Numbered from the stretch's first letter, positions 1 to 11,290 are shown. The stretch is 64,000 bases of DNA from Ichthyophis bannanicus (GCA_033557465.1 CM066040.1:322790297-322854296), one strand, 5' to 3'. Notes: a model not told the origin generated them from the letters alone. Numbers and translations are program-made.

Positions 1-597
1 GTTGATTCTATGGATTTATCTGAATTTATAGAATCCTCTCAGGATTTGATTTCCTTGCGTGCTACACTTCTTGTATCTTTTGTGTCTGAGGCAGATAAGA
101 ATTCTGTTATGCGATTATTTTTTGCTAATAAGAACGCTGTTTTTTGTGGGGCTAAGATAAATATTTTTCCCGATGTCTCTAGGCAAACGCAGCTGAGGCA
201 CAGGGCTTTTTTTAGCTTTAAAGCCCCGGGTCTTAGCTCTTAGAGCATCTTTTTTCCTTAAATTTCCCTGTAAATGTGTGGTGGTATTAGAGGGCACTAA
301 ATATGTTTTTTTTGAGATTTCATCTTTAGAATCTTTTATTGTTCATCAGGCTCCTTCGAAGCAGTAATTATGTTTCTGTGTTCTGTAATGCAAAGTAATT
401 AGAGCTTATATGTTTTTTGGACAGTGCTCCTTTTCTTTGTAATTTGTATATTTTCCTGTTTTGGTTTCCTCAATTAATTCACTTTTACTCCCCCTTGATG
501 TGGACTAGGGTGTTTTTCTGTATTATCTTTAATTGTATGAATATTTTTTTTTACCTTGTTTTAAATTGAATTAAAAATATATTTGAAAAAAAAAAAT
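1..597 (+). mobile_element. 3' end of L1-type ORF1-only element
   Basis: The first 240 bases encode the C-terminal part of an L1-type ORF1 protein (RNA-binding chaperone). The key motif is INIFPDVSRQTQLRHRAF, which matches the related ORF1 copy at 59.7-60.1 kb. A one-base frameshift near 240 moves the frame; it then reads FFLKFPCKC and ends with TAA near 366. A 3' UTR of about 220 bases and an A-run at 586-596 follow, with no ORF2 between ORF1 and the tail. The 5' part lies outside the window. Confidence 0.7.
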
Positions 598-1204
598 CTG
601 TGGAACAGCTGCTAGCCAGTGCAGTGCACATCCTGAAGCCGTGCTGACGATGAAAGTAAGAAAAGCTTTGATTTTGTTTTCACTATTCCTAAAAGCCTTG
701 CATAGAGAATTCTTTGCCTATGAAGAGTTTAACTTCCTGTGCTTAAGGAGACAAACAGCCGGGAAGTGTTCTGGACTGAGAGAAAAGAAACTTGCTTTAG
801 GAAAAGCTGTTTCTGTTTGTTTGAACAGCACTGCTAGCCGTGTCTGGTAGCATTAGCTGTTGAAAGGACTTTTCTTTATGCTAAAGAACATTATAAGCTG
901 TTTTTTGTTTTGAGTTCAGTTATATCCTGATGTATTTTTGAAAGAATCCTGGAGAAACAATCCAAAGGTGTTAATTTATGACCCTAGCGTTTACCCAATC
1001 AATAAATTTCTGTCAAAAGCCTTACCACTCAAAGCCAACTACAATTGTGTTTTTTTTATACCTGAAGCCAAGTACCTCCTGACTGAACTACCTTTCCCAT
1101 GAGGCATTACAAGGCAGCCAGTCAGGTAAAGGCTAAATGGTGAATCTCTCCTATGACAAGCACATCCCTCCACACTGTCTGTAAGAAGCAACAATTTGAA
1201 CGGA
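598..1204. other. No recognisable feature
   Basis: AT-rich single-copy-looking sequence between the LINE tail and E1. Only short unconserved reading frames are present, and I see no RNA gene or repeat structure. Confidence 0.4.
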
Positions 1205-1390
1205 AAACGATGTTACTTACCTGAACGGGAGTTCTCCGGGGACAGCAGGATTAGTCAGCCACACCTGGTGACGTCATCCGACGGCGCCGAGACGGAAGTC
1301 CTCTCTATAGCCCAGAAGGGCTTTTAGCCCTTCTGAGCATGAGCCCCAGTAGCCCAACCCCCGGACCGCCCCTAGCTGATCAGTTTGTCA
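1205..1390 (-). repeat. E1 3'-side inverted terminal repeat
   Basis: It is the inverse of 7200-7359. The outer 60 bases extend beyond the shared part and contain ACTTACCTG at 1215-1223, which reads CAGGTAAGT on the sense strand. The extension is inverted again inside the ICR at 1467-1524. Confidence 0.9.
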
Positions 1391-1466
1391 CTAGCTGAGA
1401 TGTCGTGCTAGGGAGCAGTACGGTGGAGGCCAGGGCGGCCTCTGATAGGGGAGGAAGGGTGGGATG

Positions 1467-1568
1467 GTGTGGCTGACTAATCCTGCTGTCCCCGGAGAAC
1501 TCCTGTTACAGGTAAGTAACATCGTTTTCTCCTAGGACAAGCAGAATGAGTCAGCCACACCTGGTGAC
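1467..1568 (-). repeat. E1 internal complementary region
   Basis: Positions 1467-1524 are the inverse of the left terminus (1208-1265). Positions 1525-1568 are the inverse of the right terminus (about 7318-7359, CCTAGGACAAGC core). The two halves meet at TTTT. This is the joined-ends copy that DIRS elements are thought to use to close their cDNA circle. Confidence 0.9.
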
Positions 1569-1872
1569 TCCCGAGCTTTGCGCTGCTGTGGAGGGGCGCC
1601 CTGGCATGTGAAGGTATAATACAGTTGAAGCCAGGACTTTAATCAAGATTTATTAAGTCATGTGCAAATTAATCATGCGAGAACAGTCATGTGCAAAACT
1701 TTTAACAGTGCAAACAAGCATGTGCAAAACTTTCAAATGTGCAAACCGATATGTGCAATATCAATATCACGGTATACATACAATTGTGTTCGCCACTACT
1801 AGCGCAACAACTGAGTGGATTGCAACAACTATGGTGGGAACATGGTGGTAGTCATACCACGGCTTTTGTCCC

Positions 1873-2949
1873 TCATGAGTCCGACTGTCCAGTCCGGAAT
1901 GGCTCGGCGGCAGACAGCACCGCTTGGCCAAATGAAGCATCGCACCCTGATATCTTGAAAAGGCAGTAATGCTTTTGGAATGTGTGCGGTGAGGCCCAAG
2001 TTGCGGCCTTGCAGATGTCTTGCGCTGGTATGGCGCGGAGGTTGGCAATGGTTGTTGCCAATGCCCTTAGCTGGTGGGCATGTATCCTTGGCAAATCTTG
2101 TGAGCCTGCGAGCTGCAGGCAGTAGGCAATGCAGGACTTAATCCATCCTGAGAGAGTTCGTTTGCTGACAGGCTGGCCCGGCTTGTTGGGGTCGTAGGAT
2201 ACGAAAAGCTGGGTTGCCTTCCGTAGGGAAGCAGTTCGTTGTAGGTAGGTGCGTAAGGCCCTGACACAGTCAAGGGTGTGTAGGCGCTGTTCTTCCGCTG
2301 AGGAGTGAGGTTCTGGATGAAAGCAGGGAAGCTCAATTGTCTGGTTGATATGGAAGGCGGAAGGCACTTTAGGCATGAACCGTGGGTGGGTCTGAAGGAT
2401 CGCTCGGTCCTGGGTGACGAGCGTTTAGGGTGGTTGTGACACCAGGGCCTGCAGTTCACTGATCCTCCTGGCTGAGGTGATTGCTATTAGAAATACGGTC
2501 TTCCATGATGCGTATTTAAGTTCCACCGCTCCAAGGGGTTCAAAGGGTGGCAGCGTTAAGTGATGTAGAACGACGCCCAGATCCCATTGGGGCATGGGCT
2601 CTTTTACCGGGGGCCGCATGTTTGCCAAACCTTTCATAAAGCGAGCTACCAGGGGCTGCTTGGCGATGGAGCCAACCTCTGTCTGGTTGTGGAAGGCGGC
2701 AATCGCCGCTAGGTGCACCCAGATAGAGGCAACTTTCAGCCCACTGTGGAACAGGGAATTGAGATATTGTAGGACCTTGGCCACTGGACACGAGAAGGCA
2801 TTGAGTTGGTGTCTTGAGCACCAGAGAGTGAAGCGCTTCCATTTTAAGCCATAGGATTTTCGGGTCGCCGGGCGTCTTGCCTGGAGGACCACCTGCTGCA
2901 CGTCATTGGTGAGGTTGAAGTGCGCCAGAGTTACCCTTTCAGTTTCCAT
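1873..2949 (-). pseudogene. E1 tyrosine recombinase (YR), one in-frame stop
   Basis: This is the integrase-equivalent of DIRS elements, a phage-lambda-integrase-like tyrosine recombinase of about 358 codons. The N-terminal core-binding part reads ATRKSYGLKWKRF. The catalytic domain keeps box-I Arg (SARRISELQ), the H-x-x-R pair (HAHQLR) and the nucleophile Tyr (FQKHYC). A single TAA at 2425-2427 replaces the Tyr that E2 has at that place; the frame continues on both sides. The ATG at 2949 overlaps the end of pol by 19 bases. No other defect is seen. Confidence 0.88.
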
Positions 2950-4860
2950 GCATTAAGAGCTAGGGTCTTCAAGTTGGGGTGGAGGCTCTTCCTGTTCTGT
3001 GATGAAACAAGGTCTGGCCTTAACGGGAGTCTCAGGGGGGGTTCCAGTGCGAGGCGGCGTAGATACGGGAACCACATCTGGCGAGGCCAGTGTGGCACAA
3101 TCAGAATGGCCGTCGCTTTGTCCGTGATGAGGCGTTGAATGGTCAGTGAAATGAGTGGGGAGGGTGGGAAGGCATATATCAGAGACCACTCCCCCCATGA
3201 TACGTCGAATGCATCCCCGGCGAAGCTGCGGCTGGAGGGGCGCTTCGAACAGAAACGGGAGCACTTCGCATTGTCCTCCGTGGCGAAGAGGTCGATCTGT
3301 GGTTGCCCCCATCTCCAAAATAGTAAGGAGGTTACCTGGGGGTTGAGGGATCATTCGTGCGGGTCCATCTGGCGACTGAGCCTGTCTGCCAGCTCGTTCT
3401 GTGCCCCTGGGAGGTAGGCGGCACGAGGAATGCAATCTCTTGAAAGCGCGAAGGTCCAGAGTTGGGTGGCTTCCTTGCAGAGGCAGCGGGAGCCGGTCCC
3501 TCCCTGCTTGTTGACGTAGAACATAGCTACCTGGTTGTCTGTCTGGAGCAGGACGGTCTTCCCCCGTATCAGCCTTTGGAAGGCCTTGAGAGCGTATAGG
3601 AGTGCTCTGAGTTCCAGGAGGTTGATGTGCAAGCTGCGCTCTTCCTGAGTCCAGGTATCTTGCGCGCGCAGTTGTAGGCAATGCGCTCCCCAGCCCTTCA
3701 GGGAGGCATCCGATGTGATGGTTAGCTGGTGTGGTTGCTGCTGTAGTGGGCGTCCCGCCGCCAGATTCCCGTGGCGTGTCCACCATTTTAGGCAGCGTGC
3801 CGTTGCTATGCCCATAGGGACCAGAGATGATAGCGGTTGCGTGTGCTGATTCCAATGGCCGCGCAGGTGCCACTGCAGGCGCCTCATGTGTAGTCTTGCA
3901 AGTGGTAGGACTTGAGTTGTAGCAGCCATGTGCCCCAGTAATCGGAGCAGGTTCCGAGCCGATGTTTGATGGCTCGAAGTGAGTGCTGTGGCCAGTTTGG
4001 TGATGGTCTTTCTCCGCAGTTGAGGAAGGAATGCCTTTGCTGCTCTGGTGTTTATCTCCGCGCCGATGAATTCCAGGTGCTGTGTTGGTACCAGGTGAGA
4101 TTTTTGCAGATTTACTCGAAATCCTAGAGAGGTCAGCAGGTTGATTGTACTCGTGAGCGCAGATTGCATTTCCTGGAAAGACGAGCCGGTTATCAGCCAG
4201 TCGTCTAGGTAGGGGAATACGCAGATGTCCTGCCGTCGCAGGTGTGCAGCTGCCACCGCCACGCATTTGGTGAATACCCGGGGGGCCGGAGATAGGCCAA
4301 ATGGGAGCACTCTGTACTGATAGTGTTCGTCTTTCACTTGAAAACGGAGGTATTTTCGGTGAGCAGGGTGTATCAGGATGTGCGTGTAGGCATCGTGTAG
4401 ATCCAGAGATGCCAACCAATCTCCCCGTTGAAGGAGTGGGAGGATGGAACCCAGGGAGTACATCCTGAACTTTTCTTTCATTATGCATTTGTTTAATTTT
4501 CAGAGATCGAGAATTGGGCAGACACCGCCCGACTTCTTGGGAATGAGAAAAACTCTTGAGTAGAAGCCCGAGTAACGTTCTGAGGCGGGTACCGGCTCTA
4601 TGGCTTGTGCTGACAGTAAGCTGTGTACCTCTGCCTGAAGAGCAAGGAGTGAGGTTGGTGGGATTGCACTGTGAGGTATTTTGTGTTGCTTCGGGGAACA
4701 AGTAAATCTCAATCTGTATCCCTCTTTGATGATCAACAAGACCCACTTGTCCGTAGTGCCGGTTTTCCAAATATGTATGAAAGCAATCAGGCATCCCCCA
4801 GTGGGAAGGCTGACTGTGGAGTTCCCGTCAAAAGGGAGGGTTGGTTTTCCCTGCGTTGGA
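2931..4860 (-). pseudogene. E1 reverse transcriptase-RNase H (pol), with stops
   Basis: It copies the element RNA into DNA. RT begins around FLIPKKSGG, then LPFGLSPAPR, with catalytic YLDDW encoded at 4197-4211. RNase H follows (TSDASLKGWGAH, LLELRALLYAL, LQTDNQ). A module with PQIDLFAT and WPRQMWFP, also seen in E2, sits at the C-terminal end. Defects are a TGA after PILDL near 4497 (E2 has Cys there) and a TGA after DPHE near 3351 (E2 has Trp). The terminal TAA is at 2931. A long open frame on the same strand (2953-4794) is a shadow in another phase. Confidence 0.9.
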
Positions 4861-7121
4861 CGGTGTGTTCTTCTGAGGTTTCCTGTCTCTTTGGCGTGGT
4901 TTAGAGCGATAGGAGTTATTGCTGAACTGGCGTTTGTAGCGGGGGGCCTGCCACTTCCGGTAGGAACTGTAGGAATTGTGCTTTGGGAATTTTTGGTGGT
5001 GGCTGTAAGACCTCTTTGAGGAGGAAGGTTTTAGCTCAAGTCCTTCCTCTGCGAGGGTCTGCAGCGTGTTGCATCGGTCTTTCATGTCATTGACCGTGTC
5101 TTTCACCTTCTCCCCGAAGAGGGAGTCCCCCGTGCATGGTGCATCCGCCAGACGGTCGTGTGTGTCCTTTCTGAAGCCGGAAGCCCTTAACCAGGCCATA
5201 CGCCGGGCTGCTATTGCTGAGCGGCGGTGCAGGCTGCCGTCTCGAAGGCATCGAAAGCACCTCTGACCTGATGTTTCGTGCATTCCTGAAGGTCAGTTAG
5301 GGGTGCTGAGATGGTGGACAGCGCCTCGGGGCAAAGTGTGCTCTTGATTTTATTCATGAGCACGTCTTGGTAGAGGGCTTGCTGAAGTTGATGTGCGGCT
5401 ACTCTGGATGAGAGCATGGCCCCTTGGAAGGTTCTCTTACCCATGTCATCAAGGAGCTTAAGGTCCCGGGTGGGGGGACTATTGGTGTTCGTACGAGTAG
5501 TTTTCACGCGCTTGAGGGCGGATTCCACAACAATGGAGGCATGTGGTAATTGCGTTTTATCAAATCCCAATGTTGGCTGGACTTGGTACTTAAGGTCCAA
5601 TTTCCGGGGTGCGGCCGGTCCCGTGGCTGGGTTCTGCCATACTTTTAGCATGTTTTCACTCAGCAAAGGGTGGACTGTGAGGAGTGACGTGCTCTTGGGT
5701 GCCTCCAGGAATTTCAATGCTGCTTGTGTCTCTGGCCGGAGGTCTGCTGGTAGGACTGTGGTGATCCCCAGGGCTGAGGATACTTTTTGAATGAATTTGA
5801 AGTAGGTTAAGTCTTCTGGATTGGTAGCAGGCATTGTGGAGGCGGAGGCTTCATGTGTAGGCTCCTCCATTTGTGCTTCCTGACTCCCCGAACCTGAGCT
5901 GAGATCTGTGAGCGAGCAGCCATTTTCTAGGTCCGGAGGAGGCTCCAGGTGTTTCTCTGCAGTATTTCCAGAGGAATGCACCGTTTGCTTAGCTGACCAC
6001 TGTTTGAAGCAGTCAGTGAGTAGCTGGAGCAGGTCATTGGGTACTTCAGGAGGAGTACCAGAGGCTAAGGGGTCCTGCTGCTGTGCTTCTAGCAAAGGTT
6101 CCTCTCCCTCAAAGGACAAATTTCGCTGCAGAGGATTTGAGGCAATAGAGCCTGACCTTACCGAGGAGGGAGTGCAGTTAGATCTTTGGGAGTTGGATCT
6201 GCTGCTGCTGCTGTTGCTCCTGTCCCGATGGTGTCTATAGTAGTATTGGCTGCTAGATGAGCTTCTCCCATGATTTCTGCTGCGCCTGTGAGAGTGTCTG
6301 CGCTAAGAGCTGGAACGGTGTCTGCGCCGAGAGTTAGCACGGCGCTGGCCCCGATAGCTTGAATGGCGTCGGCTCCGAGATCTGGAGCGGTGTCTGCACC
6401 TGGGGCTGCCCCAAGATCGGGATCAGTGCCTGTGCTTGTTCCGTCGGTGCAGGGAATTCCTGTGCCGGTGCTGAGGAGAGCAGGAGGCTGGGCCATGAGA
6501 GCTGCGGTGGGAGCCAATCGCGTCTGGAGGGGAGGAGTCATCGATCCGGTCAGGCCCAATCGGGATCAAGTGGGCGGAGCCGGCGGCTGAGCCAATCGCT
6601 CTTGAGGAGGCGGGTCTATCAGGTGACGCTGACCGACCAATGGGAGCAGTCGAGGTGGAAGGCAAGCAGGAGGAAAGATGGCTGCCTCCAGGAGTGACTC
6701 CACGTGTGCAGGAAGCCTCAGCCTGCAGGAACGGCACGGAGAGACTGCCGGGGACGGAGGCCACAGCGGGCGCGTCCCGGGCTGCTGCAGAGTCTTTTCC
6801 GGTGGCTTTAGTGCTCACCGCGCTGGAGGACTTATCCGCAGCCTTTTTATGAACCGCAGTACCTTTTCTTCTGCTGTTGCTGCTCCGATGTGGGTCTTCT
6901 TTCCGGTTGTGCTCTCCTGTTCCCGTCGCGCTGGAGGAGGCCAGGAAGTCCTTAAGAGCGAGCCCCCGGGATTTTAGTGCTCTAGGGGACATCCGAGCAC
7001 AGAGGGGGCAATCTTCAACCCGGTGGTCTCTGCCTAAACAACGGAGGCAGTAAAGGTGAGAATCCGCATTGCTCATCTTTCTTGAGCAGTTCGTGCACTT
7101 TTTAAAACCCGGTTTGGGCAT
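4828..7121 (-). pseudogene. E1 gag, frameshifted
   Basis: This is the nucleocapsid-like first gene of the element. It opens with MPKPGFKKC and a Cys cluster (CTNC, CLRCLG, CPLC) that probably binds zinc. An Arg-Ser-rich stretch falls at about 6200-6450; it has slipped out of frame and holds a stop. A conserved region follows (PEDLTYFKF, LPHASIVVESALK, FQGAMLSSRVAAHQ), ending with RRMAWLRASGFRKDTHD. At least two frame changes are needed, near 6430-6120 and near 5220. Colinear with the intact gag of E2 from end to end. Confidence 0.85.
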
Positions 7122-7199
7122 AGTGCTGGTAGAAATCTTGATTGAAGTAATAATTCTTGTAGAGAGAGGTGAAGTCCGTCTTGTAGCAAGGCGAAAGAT

Positions 7200-7359
7200 T
7201 GAAAAACTGATCAGCTAGGGGCTGTCCGGGGGTTGGGCTACTGGGGCTCATGCTCAGAAGGGCTAAAAGCCCTTCTGGGCTATAGAGAGGACTTCCGTCT
7301 CGGCGCCGTCGGATGACGTCACCAGGTGTGGCTGACTCATCCTGCTTGTCCTAGGAGAA
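7200..7359 (-). repeat. E1 5'-side inverted terminal repeat
   Basis: It is the inverse of 1232-1390. On the sense strand it starts TTCTCCTAGGACAAGC and contains TGACGTCA. It is the likely promoter region because gag starts about 80 bases downstream. Confidence 0.88.
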
Positions 7360-8310
7360 CAAGGAGAAACAGAATGGTTTAAAATAAGCAAAGGTGTAAG
7401 ACAAGGCTGCATACTTTCCCCCTACCTGTTTAATTTATATGCAGAACGAATCATCAGAGAAGCAAGATTGTATGAAGACAACAGAGGTGTGAAGATTGGT
7501 GGAAGACTCATTAACAACCTTCGCTATGCTGATGATACCACATTACTGGCTGAAAGTAAAGATGATCTGAAACATTTGCTTCTCACAATCAAAGAGCATA
7601 GTCTCAAAATGGGCCTGCACCTTAATGTAAAGAAGACAAAGATCATGACAACTGGCATAATCAACAGGTTCATCGCTGAAGGAGAAGAAATTGAAATCGT
7701 GAACAACTTTAACCTACTTGGATCAACTATCAATAAAGAAGCAACAAGCAGTCAAGAAATCAGACGACGCATTGCTCTTGGCAGAATGGCTATGAAAGAC
7801 ACAGATAAGATTCTCAAGAGCAGAGATGTCTCTCTCCATACAAAGATTCGACTTGTTCAAGCCATGGTATTTTCAATAACATCATATGGATGTGAAAGCT
7901 GGACAGTGAAAAAGATAGACAGGAAGAAAATTGATGCCTTTGAATTATGGTGCTGGCGGCGAATACTGTGTATACCATGGACTGCCCGAAGAACAAACCA
8001 GTCGGTACTAGAGGAGATCAAACCTAAGCTTTCTTTAGAAGCTCAGATGACAAGACTTTGACTTTCATATTTTGGACACATCATGCGAAGAGAGAGATCA
8101 TTAGAGAAAGACATCATGCTTGGCAAGATAGAAGGTCAACACAAAAGAGGAAGGCCAGCAATGAGATGGATCGATACAATAACAGCAGCTATGGGTACTA
8201 GTCTGTCAACAATGAGCCGCCTGACTGAAGACCGAACACAATTTAGGATAGCTATCCAGAGGGTTGCCATGAGTCGACTCCGACTCGACGGCACTTAACA
8301 ACAACAACAT
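7360..8310 (+). mobile_element. RTE (BovB-like) LINE, 5'-truncated
   Basis: This is the RT C-terminal half and tail of an RTE-clade retrotransposon. Visible motifs are EWFKISKGVRQGC, NLRYADDTTLL (catalytic YADD), ELWCWRRIL and a terminal RSLEKDIMLGKIEG region ending in LRLDGT and a stop at 8296-8298. Frame is kept except for one TGA near 8058, where the sequence context suggests a former CGA. The 3' end is the ACAACAACAACA tail typical of RTE. The 5' border coincides with the end of E1. A near-identical shorter copy lies at 38216-38684. Confidence 0.9.
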
Positions 8311-8785
8311 CTTGCATCTATATTCCTTAATTTATTCTATTTATTTACCAAATCAAATGTTAGCCCACACACTAATAGGCACACCACTCTTTTTCTGTCA
8401 GGTGCACAACTGTACACATTCATATCACTAATTATGTTTGGCTCGCCAGGAATCAGCATTGACTTGAAGGCACACATTGCAATTGCACAACAAAATACAA
8501 GGTACAGCCAATCTTTACAAATATTAAAACATAACTAGCAGTTTATAACAAATTAATTAAACTCATTTCAATATAGACTAATTTTAGTCGTTTGCCAAAA
8601 CTTCTTAGGAAGGCTGTCTTATCTTATATAATGGTTCAACTCATATTGCTTTGAATATTGTCAGTAATATATTTTTAAATGTATTTGTCTAACAGGATTT
8701 TTTAAAATACCACTTTATCATTTCAGTCAAAGCAATATACAGTATAACTTAAAACTTGTACATTAAACAAGGATATTGATAACTT
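8311..8785. other. AT-rich spacer with an RTE tail remnant
   Basis: A decayed RTE 3'-end motif (GCTCGCCAGGAATCAG, then a CAACAAAA run) lies at about 8440-8495 on the plus strand. Nothing else is recognisable in this stretch. Confidence 0.4.
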
Positions 8786-9771
8786 GGATTCTTCTGAGGC
8801 AATGGGAGGGGGATTAAGACTGAACTTCTCATTTTTTCTCCTAAATTTTCCCTTTCTCTTTCTTCTTTTTCAGTCTCTGTTGATGGCTCTGTTCTCCAAC
8901 CTGTTTCATCTGCTCGCAATTTGGGTGTTATTTTTGACTCTTCGCTCTCTTTCTCCTCTCATATCCAACTCATCGCTAAGACCTGTCGCTTCTTTCTCTT
9001 CAACATTGGCAAAATCCGCCCCTTTCTCTCTGAGCTCACTACTAAAACCCTCATCCATTCCCTAATCACCTCCCGCCTTGATTATTGTAACCTCCTTCTT
9101 GCTGGTCTCCCTCAGTCTCATCTCTTCCCTCTTCAGTCTATTCAGCACTCCGCTGTCCGTTTGATTTTCCGTCAGCCTTGTTTTGCCCACATCACTCCTC
9201 TCCTCAGATCTCTTCACTGGCTCCCTATCCATTTCCGTATTCACTTTAAGCGTCTCCTTCTGATCTATAAGTGCATTCACTCTGTGGCTCCTCAGTACCT
9301 TTCTTCTCTCATATCTCCCTATTTCCCCCCTCGTGTACTCCGTTCTTCTTCCCAGTTGCTTCTTGCTATGCTCTTCTCCTCTATTGCCAACTCCAGATTC
9401 CGCTCTTTTCACCTTGCTGCTCCCTACGCTTGGAATAAACTTCCTTTGTCTATACGTCAGGCATCTTCTTTGCCCCTCTTCAAACTCAAGTTAAAAGCTC
9501 ATCTTTTCACCTCTGCCTTTGGCTCTTGATTTTGCTGTTCTCCTTCCTTCCCCTCTTTTATTTCACCTTTCTTTCTTCCTCTTACACTTGTTCTCACCTC
9601 TTTCCTTTGTCTTGTCTCTCCTGCTCTTGTCTCTTTGCCCTTGTTCTTATCTTTTTTCTACTCCTTTTCTTGCTTTGTCTTTTTAGATTGTAAGCTCTTT
9701 TGAGCAGGGACTGTCTTTTTGTGTTTTCATTCTACAGCGCTGCGTGCGCCTGGTAGCACTTTATAAATGCT

Positions 9772-9802
<31 letters not shown>

Positions 9803-9805
9803 TAA
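8786..9805 (+). mobile_element. L2-like LINE, 3' end with (TAG)n tail
   Basis: An open frame at 8921-9529 encodes the C-terminal region of an L2/CR1-type RT: LGVIFDSSLSF, then SRLDYCNLLLAGLP, RSLHWLP and PYAWNKLP, ending HLFTSAFGS. The 3' UTR has the TGTAAGCTCTTTTGAGCAGG motif and ends in about eleven TAG units (9771-9803), the microsatellite tail used by this family. The first 130 bases are pyrimidine-rich and carry the RT in a shifted frame. 5'-truncated. Confidence 0.85.
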
Positions 9806-9865
9806 GTGATTTTCCCAAGGTCACAATGAGTGCTAGTGGGAATCTCAGCTCACAAAGAAAGCAAA

Positions 9866-9926
9866 ATTTACATAAGGGCAGACTAGATAGGCCATGTGGT
9901 CTTTTATTGCCGTCATGTTTCTATAA
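9866..9926 (+). repeat. CR1-like 3' terminal motif
   Basis: GCAGACTAGATAGGCC followed by GGTCTTTTATTGCCGTCAT resembles the 3' end signature of CR1-type LINEs in vertebrates. No coding part is left. Confidence 0.45.
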
Positions 9927-10002
9927 GGATATATGCATTCATAACCACAAAACGTTTTTAAAAGCATAACATTTAAACTAATTAGAAATTCAATTACTAT
10001 TT

Positions 10003-10330
10003 CATTTCATTTATTAAAATTTGATGTACTGTACCGCCCTTAGTAGGAACAACACAGCGGTTAACGATACAAAACAAATTCCATAAAATTAAAGGCTAGA
10101 AAGGAACACCAAACAATAAATAGGAAAGACCACATGAAACAAGGCCAGAGAGACAAGAAACAGTGGGGAGGTAAGGAGACACACAAAAGGAGGTAGAGAC
10201 GATTTGGAGAAATCAGGGGGGAAGATCGAAACCCATGCAAAATAAGTTGGTTTTGAGTTGAGCTTTGAATTTTGAATAAGAGGGTTCTACCTGGAGGTGG
10301 GCAGGGAGGGATTTCCAGAGGGCGGCGCCA
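10003..10330 (-). repeat. Antisense LINE-tail-like repeat
   Basis: TTTATTAAAATTTGATGTACTGTACCGCC and a GCGGTTAACGATAC core are a decayed form of the tail stem seen repeatedly in this window (at 13.8, 14.2, 22.85, 37.7 and 43.9 kb). It is read here on the minus strand. The body is not identified. Confidence 0.4.
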
Positions 10331-10387
10331 AGGAATTAAAAGGTGGAATGGTGAGTTGATTCCATATGTGCTTCTCCTCTGGTCCGC

Positions 10388-10552
10388 CATCTTGTAAAAG
10401 GGTACCTCTGGCTCCGCCCAGTGCATCCTGGGATGCACCGGGCGGGCTTAAACTGCCATATAAGGCATAGTCTACCTTATATGGCAGTCTAACCCCACCT
10501 GATGCATCCCAGGATGCACCACGTGGGGCCAGGCGTGCCATTTTACAAGATG
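10388..10552. repeat. 165-bp long hairpin (foldback element)
   Basis: CATCTTGTAAAA at 10388 pairs with TTTTACAAGATG at 10541-10552. Inner pairs are GTGCATCCTGGGATGCACC against GATGCATCCCAGGATGCACC, and CTGCCATATAAGG against CCTTATATGGCAG around a short loop. It is probably a palindromic MITE. No clear target duplication found. Confidence 0.8.
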
Positions 10553-10589
10553 TAGGCAGCACTCCTGCCTATTTGGTATGGGGGATATG

Positions 10590-11050
10590 GATTTAGGGGC
10601 CGCTAGACCACCAGGTAATTTTTACTTTATTTGTTTTTACTTGGGGATGATTTCACATTTACTTTGGGTTGGGGGTAGGGATTGAAGGGCTACTAGACCA
10701 CCAGGTAAATTTTATTTTATTTTTCTTTGCTTGGGAGGATGATTTTACTTTTACATTGGGTGAGGGTGGGGGGTTTCAGGAGCTTCTAGATCAGGTAATT
10801 TTAGCTTTATTTTTTTTTACTTGGGGGTGATTTCGCATTTATTTTGGGTTGAGGGGTTCAAGGGCCACTAGACTACCAGGAAAATTTACTTTATTTTTCT
10901 TTGCTTGAGGGGTGATTTCACTTTTATTTGGGTTGAGGGTTTCAAGGGCCACTAGACCACTAGGTAAATTTTACTTTATTTTTGCTTAGAGGTGATTTCA
11001 GTTTTTATGTGGATGGGCAGTTCAAGGTCTGCTAGACCCCCAGGTGATTA
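10590..11050. repeat. Minisatellite, 80-93-bp unit
   Basis: The landmark CTAGA recurs at 10603, 10693, 10786, 10868, 10952 and 11032, giving spacings of 90, 93, 82, 84 and 80. Each unit runs GGCCACTAGACCACCAGG, then TTTACTTTATTTTTC, TTGCTTGGGGGTGATTTC and TTTGGGTTGAGGG. It borders the hairpin on the left and foldbacks on the right. Confidence 0.88.
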
Positions 11051-11055
11051 CTTTC

Positions 11056-11290
11056 TGTCGGGGCATGGCCCCAACAGTGTTTTGATGGCATCAGGGGCTT
11101 TCCCCGATGCCGCAATTGTCCCAGATGCCATCAAAATACTGTCGGAGGGGTGCCAGAGATTATTTTTTGTTGGGCATGGCCCCCACAAAGTATTCTGATG
11201 GCATCGGGGGCGTTTCCCAATACTTGATCCATCTAAGGAGAAGATGATCTAGGCATCGGGAAAAGCACCAGGTGCCATCAAAATACTGGC
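11056..11290. repeat. Two foldback units with GATGGCATC core
   Basis: ACAGTGTTTTGATGGCATC (11077) pairs with GATGCCATCAAAATACTGT (about 11136-11154). A second unit starts at TATTCTGATGGCATCGGGGG (about 11191) and closes with GGTGCCATCAAAATA (about 11272). Both hold the sequence GGGCATGGCCCC upstream. Likely small palindromic elements, possibly part of the neighbouring repeat array. Confidence 0.6.

Larger units (their letters stand above)
1205..7359 (-). mobile_element. DIRS retrotransposon E1 (group A)
   Basis: This 6.15-kb element lies on the minus strand. Inverted terminal repeats at about 1232-1390 and 7200-7345 share the palindrome TGACGTCA (1269-1276 and 7314-7321) and an AGAAGGGCT stem. 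The ICR is at 1467-1568. Gene order on the minus strand is gag (7121 to 4828), RT-RNase H (about 4860 to 2931) and YR (2949 to 1873). The right end abuts an RTE LINE directly, with no target-site duplication visible, as expected for YR-mediated insertion. All three genes carry stops or frameshifts, so this copy is dead. Confidence 0.93.

Noticed and set aside
2953..4794. 613-codon open frame on the minus strand
   Set aside because: It is in another phase of the E1 RT-RNase H, is Pro/Ser/Arg-rich without domains, and is open only because the region is GC-rich.
10590..11050. CRISPR-like array
   Set aside because: Units differ along their whole length and there are no unique spacers between constant repeats; this is a minisatellite in a vertebrate genome.
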